Shown: positions 17,107-26,308, numbered from the stretch's first letter. The stretch is DNA of 64,000 nt from Paenibacillus sp. (GCF_035645195.1 NZ_DASQNA010000007.1:1-64000); one strand, 5' to 3'. Numbers and translations are program-made. Notes: generated by a model not told the origin, from the sequence alone.

Positions 17107-18132
17107 TTATTGCGGAAGAGCACTGAGGTTTTTGTCGTACAGATCTTGGCCGAGACGGACGTAACCGACTTCTTCCGAGAGCGTTTGGCCGCCTTCTTCG
17201 CTCATGTAGAACTTGATGAACTCTTGCACTTCCGGACGCTCAAGCGCGCTCTTCAGCGGGTAGATGTAGATCATGCGGGACAGCGGCTTGTAGGAACCGT
17301 TGCCGATCGTTTCGATCGAAGGCGCGACTGCCGGCGCGTCAGCCGTCTCTTTAATCGCTACGGCTTTCAGCTTGTCTGCGTTCTCTTCGTAGTATGCATA
17401 ACCGAAGTAGCCGAGTGCATACTTGTCGCCGGATACGCCTTGTACCAGAACGTTGTCGTCTTCAGACGGCGTGTAGTCTTCGCGGGATACTTTCGCTTCG
17501 CCGTTGATCGCTTCCGTGAAGTATTCGAACGTACCGGACGCCGTGCCAGGGCCGAACAGCGTAATCGGTTGATCCGGCCATTCCGGACGGACTTCGTTCC
17601 ACTTCTTAATCGTGCTGTCTTTTTGCCAAATTTTCTGCAGTTCTTCGACCGTCATTTCCGTTGCCCAGTCGTTTTCCGGGTGGATGACGACCGTGATGCC
17701 GTCGTAAGCGACCGGCATTTCGACGACGTCGTCGCCCTTCGCTTGAATTTCGGCTACTTCTTTATCCTTGATCAAACGGGATGCGTTCGCGATGTCCGCT
17801 TCGCCGTTGATGATCGCTTTGATACCGTTGGAGGATCCGGACAGACCGACCGTTACGTTCACGCCTTCGTGCATAGCCATGAATTCTTCAGCGACCGCTT
17901 CAGAAATCGGGTATACCGTGGAGGAACCTTCGAGCTTGATATCGCCGGTCAGATTTGCGCCGGTTTCTTCAGCGGGCGTTGCTTCCGTCGGGGTTTCCGT
18001 CGTTGCTCCTTGAGTCGCATCTTGAGCCGGTTCGTCTCCGCCAGCGTTCCCGCCGCCGCATGCTGCCACCACGATCATCAAGACGACCGAGACGAGCAGC
18101 AAAGATCCTTTGCGCAACCATTCTTTCGACAC
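17107..18132 (-). CDS. pstS: Phosphate-binding lipoprotein PstS
   Basis: 341 residues. The signal peptide ends in a lipobox (IVVAAC; Cys about residue 25), then a Thr/Glu-rich linker, then a PBP-like fold with SSTVYPISEAVAEEF and GSGTAS-type phosphate-contact motifs (LFGPGTASGTFEYF). It captures phosphate outside the membrane for PstCAB. It is the first gene of the pst operon, downstream of the PhoP-box array at 18196-18234. Confidence 0.97.
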   Translation of the reverse strand: MSKEWLRKGSLLLVSVVLMIVVAACGGGNAGGDEPAQDATQGATTETPTEATPAEETGANLTGDIKLEGSSTVYPISEAVAEEFMAMHEGVNVTVGLSGSSNGIKAIINGEADIANASRLIKDKEVAEIQAKGDDVVEMPVAYDGITVVIHPENDWATEMTVEELQKIWQKDSTIKKWNEVRPEWPDQPITLFGPGTASGTFEYFTEAINGEAKVSREDYTPSEDDNVLVQGVSGDKYALGYFGYAYYEENADKLKAVAIKETADAPAVAPSIETIGNGSYKPLSRMIYIYPLKSALERPEVQEFIKFYMSEEGGQTLSEEVGYVRLGQDLYDKNLSALPQ

Positions 18133-18195
18133 TTCAGACCACTCCTTGAAATAAATTTCGTTTTCTACTTGCTGAAACCAATGGTACGCCCCCAG

Positions 18196-18234
18196 TGTTA
18201 ACGTTGTTCCGGGGTTTTGTAAAACTTCTGTAAA
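18196..18234 (-). promoter_or_regulatory. PhoP-box array upstream of pstS
   Basis: Minus strand: TTTACA (18229-18234), N5, TTTACA (18218-18223), then, exactly 22 bp further, TTAACA (18196-18201); the intermediate in-phase hexamer is degenerate. This is the TT[ATC]ACA direct-repeat pattern at 11-bp spacing bound by phosphorylated PhoP in Bacillus. It lies about 64 bp upstream of the pstS start. Confidence 0.85.
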
Positions 18235-18426
18235 ATCGAATCGTTCCGCGGCCGCGGCCGAACCTGCGTCGACAGCGCCGGCCGCCGCGTCGACACGTTT
18301 CGATCCTCTGTTCGAGCGGTTTTGACATTGCGTTTACAATTCGTAAATCTTCTTCTAATAGACGCATGGTAGCATCGGGTTAGGACAAGAGCAGGATATT
18401 GCAAGTATTAGGAGGAGTCGCGTCTT

Positions 18427-20166
18427 ATGTACAAAGTCCCGTTTTGGAAATCCCCCCGATTTCAGCTGCGCCTCTCGCTAGCCATGCACGTCACAGTGGG
18501 ATTCGCCGCAATCCTCCTTATCTTTTCCGCGGCCGCCGTTTTTACTCATCTCCGGCTCGAGCAGCTCGGCCTGAAGGACGAACAGCGCCGGGCGCTGTCG
18601 GAGCGCCAGCAGGTCGCAGCTGAATTGAAGACGGTCGTGCAGCGAATGGACGCCACGGCCGCCGGTTATCTGCTGTCGGGCAAGCCGGAACTCGCCGAGC
18701 AGTATCATGCGTCGGTGCCCGAGCTCGAACGGTTGATCGAAGCGGTCGGCGCCTCGGCGGAGACGCGGGACCAGCGCAACTGGCGGGCGCGCCTCGCCGC
18801 GGTGTCGAAGGAGTTCGTCGGCAATTTCGAACGGTCGGAAGCGTTCATGGCGGACGCGTCGATCGACGCGCAGCGGAAGCATTCGATGGGCGTAGCGGCT
18901 TACAACGCCTCGCAGATTCATAAAGAAACGATTTTTCAGCTCGTCGATTCGTTCAATGCCGAATTTTCGGCCGCGGACGCGGCGGCGCGGGAGCAATTCG
19001 CGGAATTGATCCGCGAGACGCGCGGCGTGACGCTCTGGTCGACGGCGGCGGCCGTCGCGCTGGCGATCGCCGTCGCCGCGTTCATCGTCCTTTCGCTCTC
19101 CAGAGGGATCTCCGCGCTGAAGCGGGGCATCGAGCGCGTGCGCGGCGGCGACTTGTCGCAGCGCATCGCGTCGAGCAGCCGCGACGAGCTCGGACGGCTC
19201 AGCGACAGCTTCGACGCGAGCGTCGCCGCGGTGCGCGGCATGCTCGCGGAGACGAGACGGATCGCCGAATCGCTCCAAGCGCACAGCGGACGGTTCCGCT
19301 CGTTCGCGGCGTCGACGAAGGAGATGAACGCGTCGATCGTGCGGGCGATGGAGGAAATCGCGGGCGGCGCGGCCCGCCAAGCGGAGCAGTCGGAAGCGAG
19401 CGTCGCCGCGATTCGGGAGCTGGAGGAGCGCATGGACGGCATCCGCTCGTCGGCGGACGTGCTGCTCGCCGCGAGCACCGAGGCCAAAGGGTCGGCGAAA
19501 GCGGGGACGGAGACGGTCCAGGCGCTGCAAGCGAGCGCGGAACGGACCGGCGGCGCGCTGCGGACGATGGCGGAGTCGCTGCACCGTCTGGAGGGGCGCT
19601 CCAGCGCGATTACGGAAATGACCCACGCGATTCACGATATCTCGAAGCAGACGCATATTTTGGCGCTGAACGCCTCGATCGAGGCGGCTCGCGCCGGCGA
19701 GCACGGCAGAGGCTTCTCGGTCATCGCGGAAGAAGTTCGGCAGCTCGCGCTGCAAACGTCGGAGGCGTCGAAGCAAATCGACGACATTCTCGCCTCGCTG
19801 CGCGGCGGCGTCAAGGAAGCGGCGGAATCGCTGGCCTCGACGGCGGACAGCTTCACCGAGCAGCGGGACGCGGTGAAAGAGGCCGGCGGCGTCTTCGGCG
19901 ACATCGTCCGGCGGATCGACGCATTCGACGCGGAAATTCGCCTCATCGGCGATCGGGTGCAGGAAGCGAAGACGAAGCAGGCGGAGCTGTTCGACGCGGT
20001 GCACGTCGTCGCGACGGTAGCCCAGCAAGCCGCGGCAGGCGTCGAAGAAACGGTGGCCGCGGCCGCCGAACAGGACGAAGCCGTCGGCCGGGTGGCGCAA
20101 GAGGCGCAGGACATCCACGAGCTGTCGGAATCTTTGTTTTCCGAGATTAAAAAATTCAACGTCTGA
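18427..20166 (+). CDS. Methyl-accepting chemotaxis protein
   Basis: 579 residues. Membrane segment about 17-38, an external helical sensor of ~165 residues, a second membrane segment about 205-225, HAMP (~226-280), then a cytoplasmic signalling coiled coil with the hairpin-tip signature LALNASIEAARAGEHGRG (about residues 410-430). It would relay ligand or redox cues to CheA/CheW. The sensor is helical-bundle-like and no ligand can be named. It diverges from pstS; GTCTT..AGGAGG-type site (TTAGGAGGAG) precedes ATG 18427. No other che genes are nearby, so it is an orphan receptor. Confidence 0.93.
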   Translation: MYKVPFWKSPRFQLRLSLAMHVTVGFAAILLIFSAAAVFTHLRLEQLGLKDEQRRALSERQQVAAELKTVVQRMDATAAGYLLSGKPELAEQYHASVPELERLIEAVGASAETRDQRNWRARLAAVSKEFVGNFERSEAFMADASIDAQRKHSMGVAAYNASQIHKETIFQLVDSFNAEFSAADAAAREQFAELIRETRGVTLWSTAAAVALAIAVAAFIVLSLSRGISALKRGIERVRGGDLSQRIASSSRDELGRLSDSFDASVAAVRGMLAETRRIAESLQAHSGRFRSFAASTKEMNASIVRAMEEIAGGAARQAEQSEASVAAIRELEERMDGIRSSADVLLAASTEAKGSAKAGTETVQALQASAERTGGALRTMAESLHRLEGRSSAITEMTHAIHDISKQTHILALNASIEAARAGEHGRGFSVIAEEVRQLALQTSEASKQIDDILASLRGGVKEAAESLASTADSFTEQRDAVKEAGGVFGDIVRRIDAFDAEIRLIGDRVQEAKTKQAELFDAVHVVATVAQQAAAGVEETVAAAAEQDEAVGRVAQEAQDIHELSESLFSEIKKFNV

Positions 20167-20300
20167 CGCGAAAACGATTCGCTTTTACGAAGCGGTCTTC
20201 GCTTTGCTAAAAACCGTCAGCGACGACGCCCGAGTAGAATTCCCCCCGAAAGCAAACAACAATAAGGCAACGATGTCCGACGAAGGAAGGGGGGAACAGC

Positions 20301-20684
20301 ATGAAAAAGACGGTCGGGGCTTTATTGGCGACGGCGGTGCTCGCCTGCGGCATGGCGGTGCCCGCCATGGCGGAAGGCGCGAACGGCACGGCGGCGACGG
20401 GCATGGGCACGCGGAGCGACGCCGGCCTGAACGCGACGCCGGGCGGCACGGGATATCGCGGCGTGAGCGCGTCGTCGATGCAGCGAACGAACGGCTACGG
20501 CTACGGCGCGAACGGCACGGCGCGCAGCGGCATGGGGGCGAACGGCATGGACGGCTTCCGCGCGAACAACGCGACTCGGGCGAACGCGGCGAACAACGAC
20601 GACGGCATGGATTGGGGCTGGCTCGGTCTCGCGGGCTTGTTCGGTCTGGCGGGTCTGCGCGGACGGGAAAAAACGACGAAGTAA
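20301..20684 (+). CDS. Secreted small WGxxGxxG-type protein
   Basis: 127 residues. A clear signal peptide (MKKTVGALLATAVLACGMAV..AMA), then a ~70-residue low-complexity middle rich in Gly, Asn, Ala, Thr and Met with repeated 'ANGTA/TGMG/ANGM' units, and a C-terminal motif WGWLGLAGLFGLAGLRG ending in basic residues. The tail fits the WGxxGxxG-type C-terminal segment seen in small secreted Bacillales proteins: a short hydrophobic stretch plus positive end. GGAAGGGGGG precedes the ATG. It is a monocistronic unit with its own terminator. Function unknown; cell-surface location inferred. Confidence 0.8.
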   Translation: MKKTVGALLATAVLACGMAVPAMAEGANGTAATGMGTRSDAGLNATPGGTGYRGVSASSMQRTNGYGYGANGTARSGMGANGMDGFRANNATRANAANNDDGMDWGWLGLAGLFGLAGLRGREKTTK

Positions 20685-20696
20685 ACGACCAAAGCA

Positions 20697-20743
20697 AAGG
20701 CTGCCCGACGCTTCGGAGGAAGCGCGAGCAGCCTTGTTTTTTT
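20697..20743 (+). terminator. Terminator of the WGxxGxxG gene
   Basis: AAGGCTGC (20697-20704) pairs with GCAGCCTT (20728-20735), inner pairs CGCTTC/GAAGCG, followed by GTTTTTTT. It touches the 3' end of ktrB on the other strand. Confidence 0.88.
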
Positions 20744-22089
20744 CATCCGATCAATATTTTTTCTTCCGCGTAGCCGATTTTCGTCTCCTTCCGGCGTTGG
20801 GCGAGCGCGAACGCGAGCGTCAGCGGACCGAGCCTCCCGAGGAACATCGTCGCCGTAATGATCGCCTTGCCCGCAGGGCTCAGATCCATCGTCGTATTGA
20901 GCGACAGACCGACCGTGCAGAACGCGGACGTCGCCTCGAACAGCAGCGCGATGAAGTCCTTCTCCGGCTCGGTAATCGTAAGCAGGAAGGCGACGAACAT
21001 GACGGCGCCGAGCGAGATGATGATGACCGACAAGGCCCGGAGCACGATGTCGTACGGGATGCGCCGCTCGAAAATGTGCACCTGCTCCCGGCCTCGAATG
21101 CTGCTGTACATCGCCACGATGAGGACGATGAACGTCGTCACTTTGATGCCCCCGCCCGTCGAACCGGAGCTGGCCCCGATGAACATGAGGAAAATCAAGA
21201 AAAACTGCGTCGCCGTCATCAGGAGCGACAAATCGATCGAATTGAAGCCGGACGAACGCGGCGTGACCGCTTGGAAGAAAGCTACCCACGAGCGCTCCCA
21301 CCACGTCATCGATTGATACGCCACCGGGTTGAGCAGCTCGAGTCCGAAGACGATCAGGAACCCCGCGGCGACAAGACCGCCGGATGCCATCAGCGAAATT
21401 TTGGAATTCAGGGACAGCGTTCGCCATCTCCGTTTCCGGTACAAGTCGACCAACACGGTAAACCCGAGGCCGCCGGACAAAAACAGCACCGTGATCGTCA
21501 GCTTCATGACCGGGTCCCCGGCGAAGCGGATCATGTTATCCGGCCACAGGATGAACCCTGCGTTGTTGAAAGCGGAAATCGAATGGAATACGCCGTAGTA
21601 AGCCGCCAGCCCAAGGCCGTAATCGGGCATAAGCCGGAGCGTCAGCACGAGGCTGCCGACCGCTTCGAACAGCACCGCGATCAGGAAAATGTTCAGCGAC
21701 AGCCGCACGAGCCCCTGTACATGAGCCGACTTCGTCGACTCTTGGATGAGCATCCGTTCGCGCAAGCCGAGCCGTTTGCCGAGCAAAATCGCCACGATAA
21801 CCCCGAACGTCATGAAGCCGAGACCGCCGAGCTGAATGAGCACGAGCAGCACGATTTCGCCGAACATCGAGAACGTCGACGCCGTGTCGACGACCGTCAG
21901 CCCCGTCACGCAGACGGCGGACGTCGCCGTGAAGATCGCGTTCAGAAAGCCGATGCTGCGGCCGTTCGCCGACGCCAGGGGCGTAGCGAGCAGCGCCGTG
22001 CCGATCAGGATGATGAGGGCGAAACCGATAATCATCCACTGCGGCGGGCTGATATCGATTTTTTTATGATTCGCAATCTGACGAAGCAC
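20743..22089 (-). CDS. ktrB: Potassium uptake protein KtrB (TrkH/KtrB family)
   Basis: 448 residues; B. subtilis KtrB is 445. Four pore repeats with the selectivity-filter glycines are visible: AVCVTGLTVV, SAFNNAGF, TPRSSGFNS and SAFCTVGLSL. The gating-loop region SSGSTGGGIKVTTF follows the third pore. It forms the dimeric membrane pore for K+ or Na+-dependent K+ uptake. It lies 9 bp after ktrA; no c-di-AMP riboswitch is seen upstream of the pair. KtrD is the alternative name; position next to a 220-residue TrkA protein favours KtrAB. Confidence 0.92.
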   Translation of the reverse strand: MLRQIANHKKIDISPPQWMIIGFALIILIGTALLATPLASANGRSIGFLNAIFTATSAVCVTGLTVVDTASTFSMFGEIVLLVLIQLGGLGFMTFGVIVAILLGKRLGLRERMLIQESTKSAHVQGLVRLSLNIFLIAVLFEAVGSLVLTLRLMPDYGLGLAAYYGVFHSISAFNNAGFILWPDNMIRFAGDPVMKLTITVLFLSGGLGFTVLVDLYRKRRWRTLSLNSKISLMASGGLVAAGFLIVFGLELLNPVAYQSMTWWERSWVAFFQAVTPRSSGFNSIDLSLLMTATQFFLIFLMFIGASSGSTGGGIKVTTFIVLIVAMYSSIRGREQVHIFERRIPYDIVLRALSVIIISLGAVMFVAFLLTITEPEKDFIALLFEATSAFCTVGLSLNTTMDLSPAGKAIITATMFLGRLGPLTLAFALAQRRKETKIGYAEEKILIG

Positions 22090-22098
22090 GCTGCACCT

Positions 22099-22761
22099 CT
22101 AATCCTCGAAACGCTTTTCGAAACGATTGATGTCTTGATTGGAGCCGATGATGACGAGAATGTCCCCGAGCAATATTTTCTCTTCTGCGAGCGGCGACAC
22201 GATGACGCGGTTGTCCTCGCGGCGGATAGCGACGATGTTGCAGCCGTACCGGGCGCGGATGTTAAGCTGCTTGAGCGTCTGGCCATGCATCTCTTTCGGC
22301 GCGAGCACCTCCACGAGACTGAACTCGGGCGACAATTCCAAATAATCGACCAAATTTTTGTTCGTCAGCTGGTGGGCGACCCTCACCCCTGTGTCCCGCT
22401 CCGGCTGCACGATATGGTCCGCGCCGATCCGCTCCAGCACCCTGCGGTGATATTCGCTCGTCGCCTTCGCCGTCACGGTCGGTACGCCCAGATCTTTCAG
22501 TATTAGTGTGGTCAAAATGCTGGCCTGCAGGTCGTCGCCGATGGACACGATCGCATGGTCCATATTTTGCACGCCGAGCTCCTTGAGAACATTCTCGTCC
22601 GTCGTATCCGCTTGGTACACGTAAGGGAGAATAGACGCATATTCCTGCACCTTACGCATGTTCCTGTCGAGGCCCATAACCTCGTACCCGAGGCGCGTCA
22701 ATTCCTTCGACACCGTCCCCCCGAACCGTCCCAACCCGATCACGACAAACTGCTTCTTCAT
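22099..22761 (-). CDS. ktrA: Potassium uptake regulatory subunit KtrA (RCK/TrkA)
   Basis: 220 residues. An N-terminal Rossmann fold (VVIGLGRFGGTVSKEL, GxGxxG type) binds ATP/ADP; a C-terminal RCK_C domain (LVEVLAPKEMHGQTLKQLN onward) is the c-di-AMP-binding type. The ring of KtrA gates KtrB. It starts the ktrA-ktrB operon. Confidence 0.93.
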   Translation of the reverse strand: MKKQFVVIGLGRFGGTVSKELTRLGYEVMGLDRNMRKVQEYASILPYVYQADTTDENVLKELGVQNMDHAIVSIGDDLQASILTTLILKDLGVPTVTAKATSEYHRRVLERIGADHIVQPERDTGVRVAHQLTNKNLVDYLELSPEFSLVEVLAPKEMHGQTLKQLNIRARYGCNIVAIRREDNRVIVSPLAEEKILLGDILVIIGSNQDINRFEKRFED

Positions 22762-22811
22762 GTGGCGTCCTCTCTTCCCGAACTTTTGTTAGATATCTAT
22801 GAAATATATCA

Positions 22812-22844
22812 CAAAAAAACCGGGAAGTAAGCCCTCCCGGCTTC
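22812..22844 (-). terminator. Terminator downstream of the Cys-rich gene
   Basis: On the minus strand CCGGGA..TCCCGG with a 9-nt loop is followed by TTTTTTT. It separates the 22863-23666 gene from ktrAB. Confidence 0.85.
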
Positions 22845-22862
22845 AGAAATCGCCGCAGCTTC

Positions 22863-23666
22863 TCACGGCTTCACGGTCCAGCCCTTGAGCGCGGCGGCGC
22901 TTTGCTTATAACGCGTATCCGTCCCCGGGGCGCCTACGTCAAGCCTCACGGCCCGAATCCACCCGCCCCGATAGGCGCTGCCTTCTTCTTCCGAGCAGCG
23001 GACGGCCGCCTTCCGCTCGATGTCCCGCAGCTGCTCGATGTGCTCGTCCAGACGGCTCAGCTGGATGTCGAGCAGCTCCGCCACCGAGGGGCGATCCGCG
23101 TGCTCCGCCACGAGCCGGCGCACGTGCGGCGAGCAGAGGACGCCTCGGTTGCGGTACCGCTCGCGGAATTCCTCGTCGCCCTCGAAATAGTCGACGACCG
23201 CTTCGACGTACCGCCGCTCGCTCGCCTCCGCCGTCGCGCACACCGGGCACCGCTCTTCGGAGCCGAAGCTGCTGAGATACGCGTGCGTATCCGACGGCGC
23301 TTCCCCGCCGGCGACCGTCGCGCGCAGCAGATGGCGGAACCGGTGCAGCGGCATGCCGCCCTGCGGCTCGACGTGCCGCTTGCGCGCCTGCACATACCGC
23401 TCCAAATGCTGTTTGTGCGTCTCCAGCAGCGCGCGGTAAAACACCGCCTGCGCCGACGGCTCGCCCGCCTCCTTCACCCGGTACGCGTGCGCGTTGCAGA
23501 AGCCTCTCGCCTTCACATATGCGCCGATGAGCTGGCCGTCGGCCGCTCCTTCCCGAAGCATCACTTTGATGCTCCGATCTACCCGCTGCTCGACCAGCGC
23601 GCAAACCGGGCAAGCCTCGTGCTGCAGCGCGTCCTTCAAGTCATGATACAGAATATATTTGTCCAT
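22863..23666 (-). CDS. Duplicated Cys/His-motif protein (DUF6062-like)
   Basis: About 267 residues, soluble. Two halves each carry a CPVC motif followed by a Cys-x2-His motif: CPVCALVE with GFCNAHAYR, and CPVCATAE with VLCSPHVR. These look like two zinc- or iron-binding CxxC/CxxH units. The N-terminus (MDKYILYHDLKDALQHEACPVC) fits DUF6062-type proteins; I am fairly but not fully sure of the family number. ATG 23666 with GGGGG upstream is preferred over a start at 23732. The last ~50 residues have no visible motif. Function unknown. Confidence 0.75.
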   Translation of the reverse strand: MDKYILYHDLKDALQHEACPVCALVEQRVDRSIKVMLREGAADGQLIGAYVKARGFCNAHAYRVKEAGEPSAQAVFYRALLETHKQHLERYVQARKRHVEPQGGMPLHRFRHLLRATVAGGEAPSDTHAYLSSFGSEERCPVCATAEASERRYVEAVVDYFEGDEEFRERYRNRGVLCSPHVRRLVAEHADRPSVAELLDIQLSRLDEHIEQLRDIERKAAVRCSEEEGSAYRGGWIRAVRLDVGAPGTDTRYKQSAAALKGWTVKP

Positions 23667-23781
23667 AAGGTCCCCCGCATCTTTACGAATGTTGCAGGTA
23701 GTGTCCCCATAGGGCGAAATTACCATACCCAAACCGGGCGGATGTCTTTATAATGCCAAGGGTAACGAAAGTTAGGGGGTA

Positions 23782-24588
23782 ATGACCATTCGAGGCATAC
23801 GGTTACATACCGTCGCATCGCTCGCGCTCGCGGCGTCGCTGTGGACCGGAGCGGCACCCGCCGCATCGGCGCAGCCGCTGCAGGCCGTCTCCATAGACGG
23901 CGTTCGCGTATCGACCGCGGCGGTCAACGTAGGCGGCAGCGTGTTCGTTCCCGCCGTGTTTCTTCGCAAGACGGGCGCTTCCGTCCAATGGAGCGCCGCG
24001 GATCAAGCCGTCGTCATGACGAAGGGCGATGCCGCGCTGCGGCTGAAATCCGGAGAGCGGGGCGTCTTTCATCGCCCGGAAGGCACGTACGTACCGCTCC
24101 GCCACGCCGCTCAAACGCTCGGCATGAGCGTCTCGTACGATGCTGCCACGGCGACGATTTCCCTCGCGTCCGGCGGAGGAAGCGCCGCGGCCGCGGCGCG
24201 CGCCGCGCAAGACGAGGATCGGTATTGGCTCGCGCAGCTGACGGAGGCGGAGGCCGGAGGAGAGCCGTACGAGGGCAAAGTCGCCGTCGCGGCGTCCGTG
24301 CTGAACCGCGTCGACGATCCGAACTGGCCGAATTCGATTCAAGACGTGATCTTCCACGTCGTCGAGGTCGACGGCGTGAAATACTACCAATATTCGCCTG
24401 TATCGGACGGCCGCCTCTACAAGGCGACGCCGAGCGAGGAGACGCTCAAAGCGGTCCAAGCCGCGCTCGACGGCAGCGACCCGACCAACGGAGCCACGGT
24501 GTTTTACAATCCGAAGAAAACCGACAACCAATGGGTGAGAAACCGGCCGGTCAGCAAAACGATCGGCGGCCACGTCTTCGCCTATTAA
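23782..24588 (+). CDS. Cell wall hydrolase (copper amine oxidase-like N domain plus SleB-type hydrolase)
   Basis: 268 residues. A signal peptide ends near AASAQ. Residues ~35-130 resemble the copper-amine-oxidase N-terminal-like domain common in Paenibacillaceae (VFVPAVFLRKTGASVQW, TYVPLRHAAQTLGMSVSYD). Residues ~150-268 match the SleB/CwlJ hydrolase_2 domain: LTEAEAGGEPYEGKVAVAAS (catalytic Glu), VLNRVDDPNWPNSI, and a C-terminal 'IGGHVFAY'. It would act on peptidoglycan, possibly spore cortex, but there is no spore-specific evidence. A strong terminator follows. Confidence 0.88.
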   Translation: MTIRGIRLHTVASLALAASLWTGAAPAASAQPLQAVSIDGVRVSTAAVNVGGSVFVPAVFLRKTGASVQWSAADQAVVMTKGDAALRLKSGERGVFHRPEGTYVPLRHAAQTLGMSVSYDAATATISLASGGGSAAAAARAAQDEDRYWLAQLTEAEAGGEPYEGKVAVAASVLNRVDDPNWPNSIQDVIFHVVEVDGVKYYQYSPVSDGRLYKATPSEETLKAVQAALDGSDPTNGATVFYNPKKTDNQWVRNRPVSKTIGGHVFAY

Positions 24589-24608
24589 TGGACAAGCGGT
24601 TGCGACGA

Positions 24609-24641
24609 AGACCCGCGGGGGGATTCCCCGCGGGTCTTTTC
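24609..24641 (+). terminator. Terminator after the wall hydrolase
   Basis: AGACCCGCGGGG (24609-24620) pairs perfectly with CCCCGCGGGTCT (24626-24637), followed by TTTT. The 24642-24828 stretch after it holds no gene I can support; see the rejected list for a 36-codon frame. Confidence 0.88.
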
Positions 24642-24828
24642 GCGCTTTTTACAAGTATTCCTCTACCTCCGCATTGGCCCTCAGCTCGTCAAGCCACGCC
24701 GCGGCTCGTTCGGAACGCTTCCAAGAGGAGCTGATAAAGCGGCTGTCGCTGTTCCTCACCTTGGCGGCCGCGGCGCTGGCGCTCGGACCTGGCCGCGTCC
24801 CTCCCGGTCATTCGGCGCACGCTGGCTC

Positions 24829-26262
24829 TTAGCCTTCGATCGCAGCCGTTCCGGCCGCAGGCGCGGATGCGCGCTCGGCCATCCGGAGCCGCTTGCGCCC
24901 TCTCCAACGGAACAGCGACCACACGCCCCGCACAAGCTCGTCGGCGATCATGCACAAGTAGATCGCGGTCAAGCCCCAGCCGAGCCGGACGCCGAACCAG
25001 TACGATCCGACGGTCGCGACGAGGGTGAGCGACAACAGAGACGTATACATAATGAAGCGCGTATCGCCGACGGCGTTCAGGGCGTTGCCGAGCGCCATGT
25101 TCGTCATTTTCGCCGGCTGCAGCAGCAAGTTGAGGCCGATCAGCCCGACGCCCATGGCGATAATTTCGGGATCGTCCGTGAACAGGCCGAGCGCCCGTTC
25201 TCCGACCGCCACGAGCAGCAGCGTGTTCGCCGCCACCAGCGCGAGTCCGACGGCGAGGGCGCGGTACGCGCTTCGATAGGCTTCCTGCATCGCCCCGGCG
25301 CCGTATAGATGCGCGATCTGGATTTGCAGCGCGAGCGCGACGGAATAGCCGAGCATGAAGCAAAACGATTCCATTGTGTTGAGATACGTCCGCGCCGCCA
25401 GCTCCTTCGCGCCGATCATCGCGATGAACGAAAAAATGAGCAGCTGCGAGACGAACCAGCCGGCCGCGTTCGCGCCGAGCGGCCAGCCGATCTTCAACAC
25501 CTCGCCGAACAGCCGGCGTCGGAACGTGCCGAGCTCGCGCCAGCGGATGCGCCGCTCGAACGCGTTCGCGAACATGACGAACAACACGATGACGGCGAGC
25601 GCCCTCGACAGCGTCGTCGACACGGCCACCCCGGTCAATCCCCAAGCCGGGAAGCCGAACGCGCCGTAAATGAACGCGTAATTCAACGCGACGTGCAGCA
25701 CGTTCATGCCGATCGCGACGTACATCGGACCGCGCGTATTGCCGGTGCTGCGGATAACGGTGCCGAGCGCGATCGCGGCCGCGCTGAACGCCATCCCGGC
25801 GCCGACGATCGAGATATACGGCTCCGCGAGCGGCGCGAGCTCCGGCGGCAGCTGCAGCGCGGAAGCGAGCTGCAGCGGGAAGGCGTACAGCACGATACTA
25901 AGCGCCAGCCCGATTGCGGTCGAGACGGTGAACGCCATGATGGCGATGCTGCGGGCTTCGCCTTCTTCGGCGGCGCCGAGCCGCTGGGCGATCAAGATGC
26001 CCGCGCCGCTTGAGACGGTAATAAACAGCGTCATCAACGCCTGAAACAGCTGGCTCGAAAACCCGACGACGGCGACGGCGTCGTCCGAGATCGAGCTCAC
26101 CATCAGCGTGTCCGCCGCCCCGAGCAAAAACTGCAGCAGCAGCTCGATAAATACCGGCCAAGCGAGCGCCCAAAGCGTAAATCTTCGGTCCTTCAGCTTC
26201 CTGTCGTCCCCGGCGCTTTCTCCCGCGAGACGGCTCCGTACGGTTCCTCTCTCCCTATCCAT
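24829..26262 (-). CDS. MATE-family multidrug efflux transporter
   Basis: 477 residues, twelve predicted membrane segments in two six-helix halves, as in NorM/DinF-type proteins. N-terminal PVFIELLLQFLLGAADTLMVS and the repeated LxxGxG helices are typical. It would exchange Na+ or H+ for organic cations. GGTGGG lies about 8 bases before the ATG; the next gene on this strand is the zinc exporter 47 bp upstream. Confidence 0.92.
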   Translation of the reverse strand: MDRERGTVRSRLAGESAGDDRKLKDRRFTLWALAWPVFIELLLQFLLGAADTLMVSSISDDAVAVVGFSSQLFQALMTLFITVSSGAGILIAQRLGAAEEGEARSIAIMAFTVSTAIGLALSIVLYAFPLQLASALQLPPELAPLAEPYISIVGAGMAFSAAAIALGTVIRSTGNTRGPMYVAIGMNVLHVALNYAFIYGAFGFPAWGLTGVAVSTTLSRALAVIVLFVMFANAFERRIRWRELGTFRRRLFGEVLKIGWPLGANAAGWFVSQLLIFSFIAMIGAKELAARTYLNTMESFCFMLGYSVALALQIQIAHLYGAGAMQEAYRSAYRALAVGLALVAANTLLLVAVGERALGLFTDDPEIIAMGVGLIGLNLLLQPAKMTNMALGNALNAVGDTRFIMYTSLLSLTLVATVGSYWFGVRLGWGLTAIYLCMIADELVRGVWSLFRWRGRKRLRMAERASAPAAGTAAIEG

Positions 26263-26308
26263 TCCCCGTTACCCACCGTTCATTCTGTTGGAAATTTGCG
26301 AGTCCTGA

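Noticed and set aside
22762-22862. Possible c-di-AMP riboswitch before ktrAB
   Set aside because: The gap is only ~100 bp, mostly the terminator of the neighbouring gene; no ydaO-type conserved core is seen.
24649-24759. 36-codon minus-strand frame from a GTG (24759), ending beside the terminator after the MATE gene
   Set aside because: It has no convincing ribosome site and is too short to judge; it may be a decayed end of a gene. I keep it out without database support.
24689-25645. 318-codon minus-strand frame overlapping the MATE gene
   Set aside because: Arg/Ala-rich shadow of the MATE gene in another frame; no ribosome site and no recognisable motifs.
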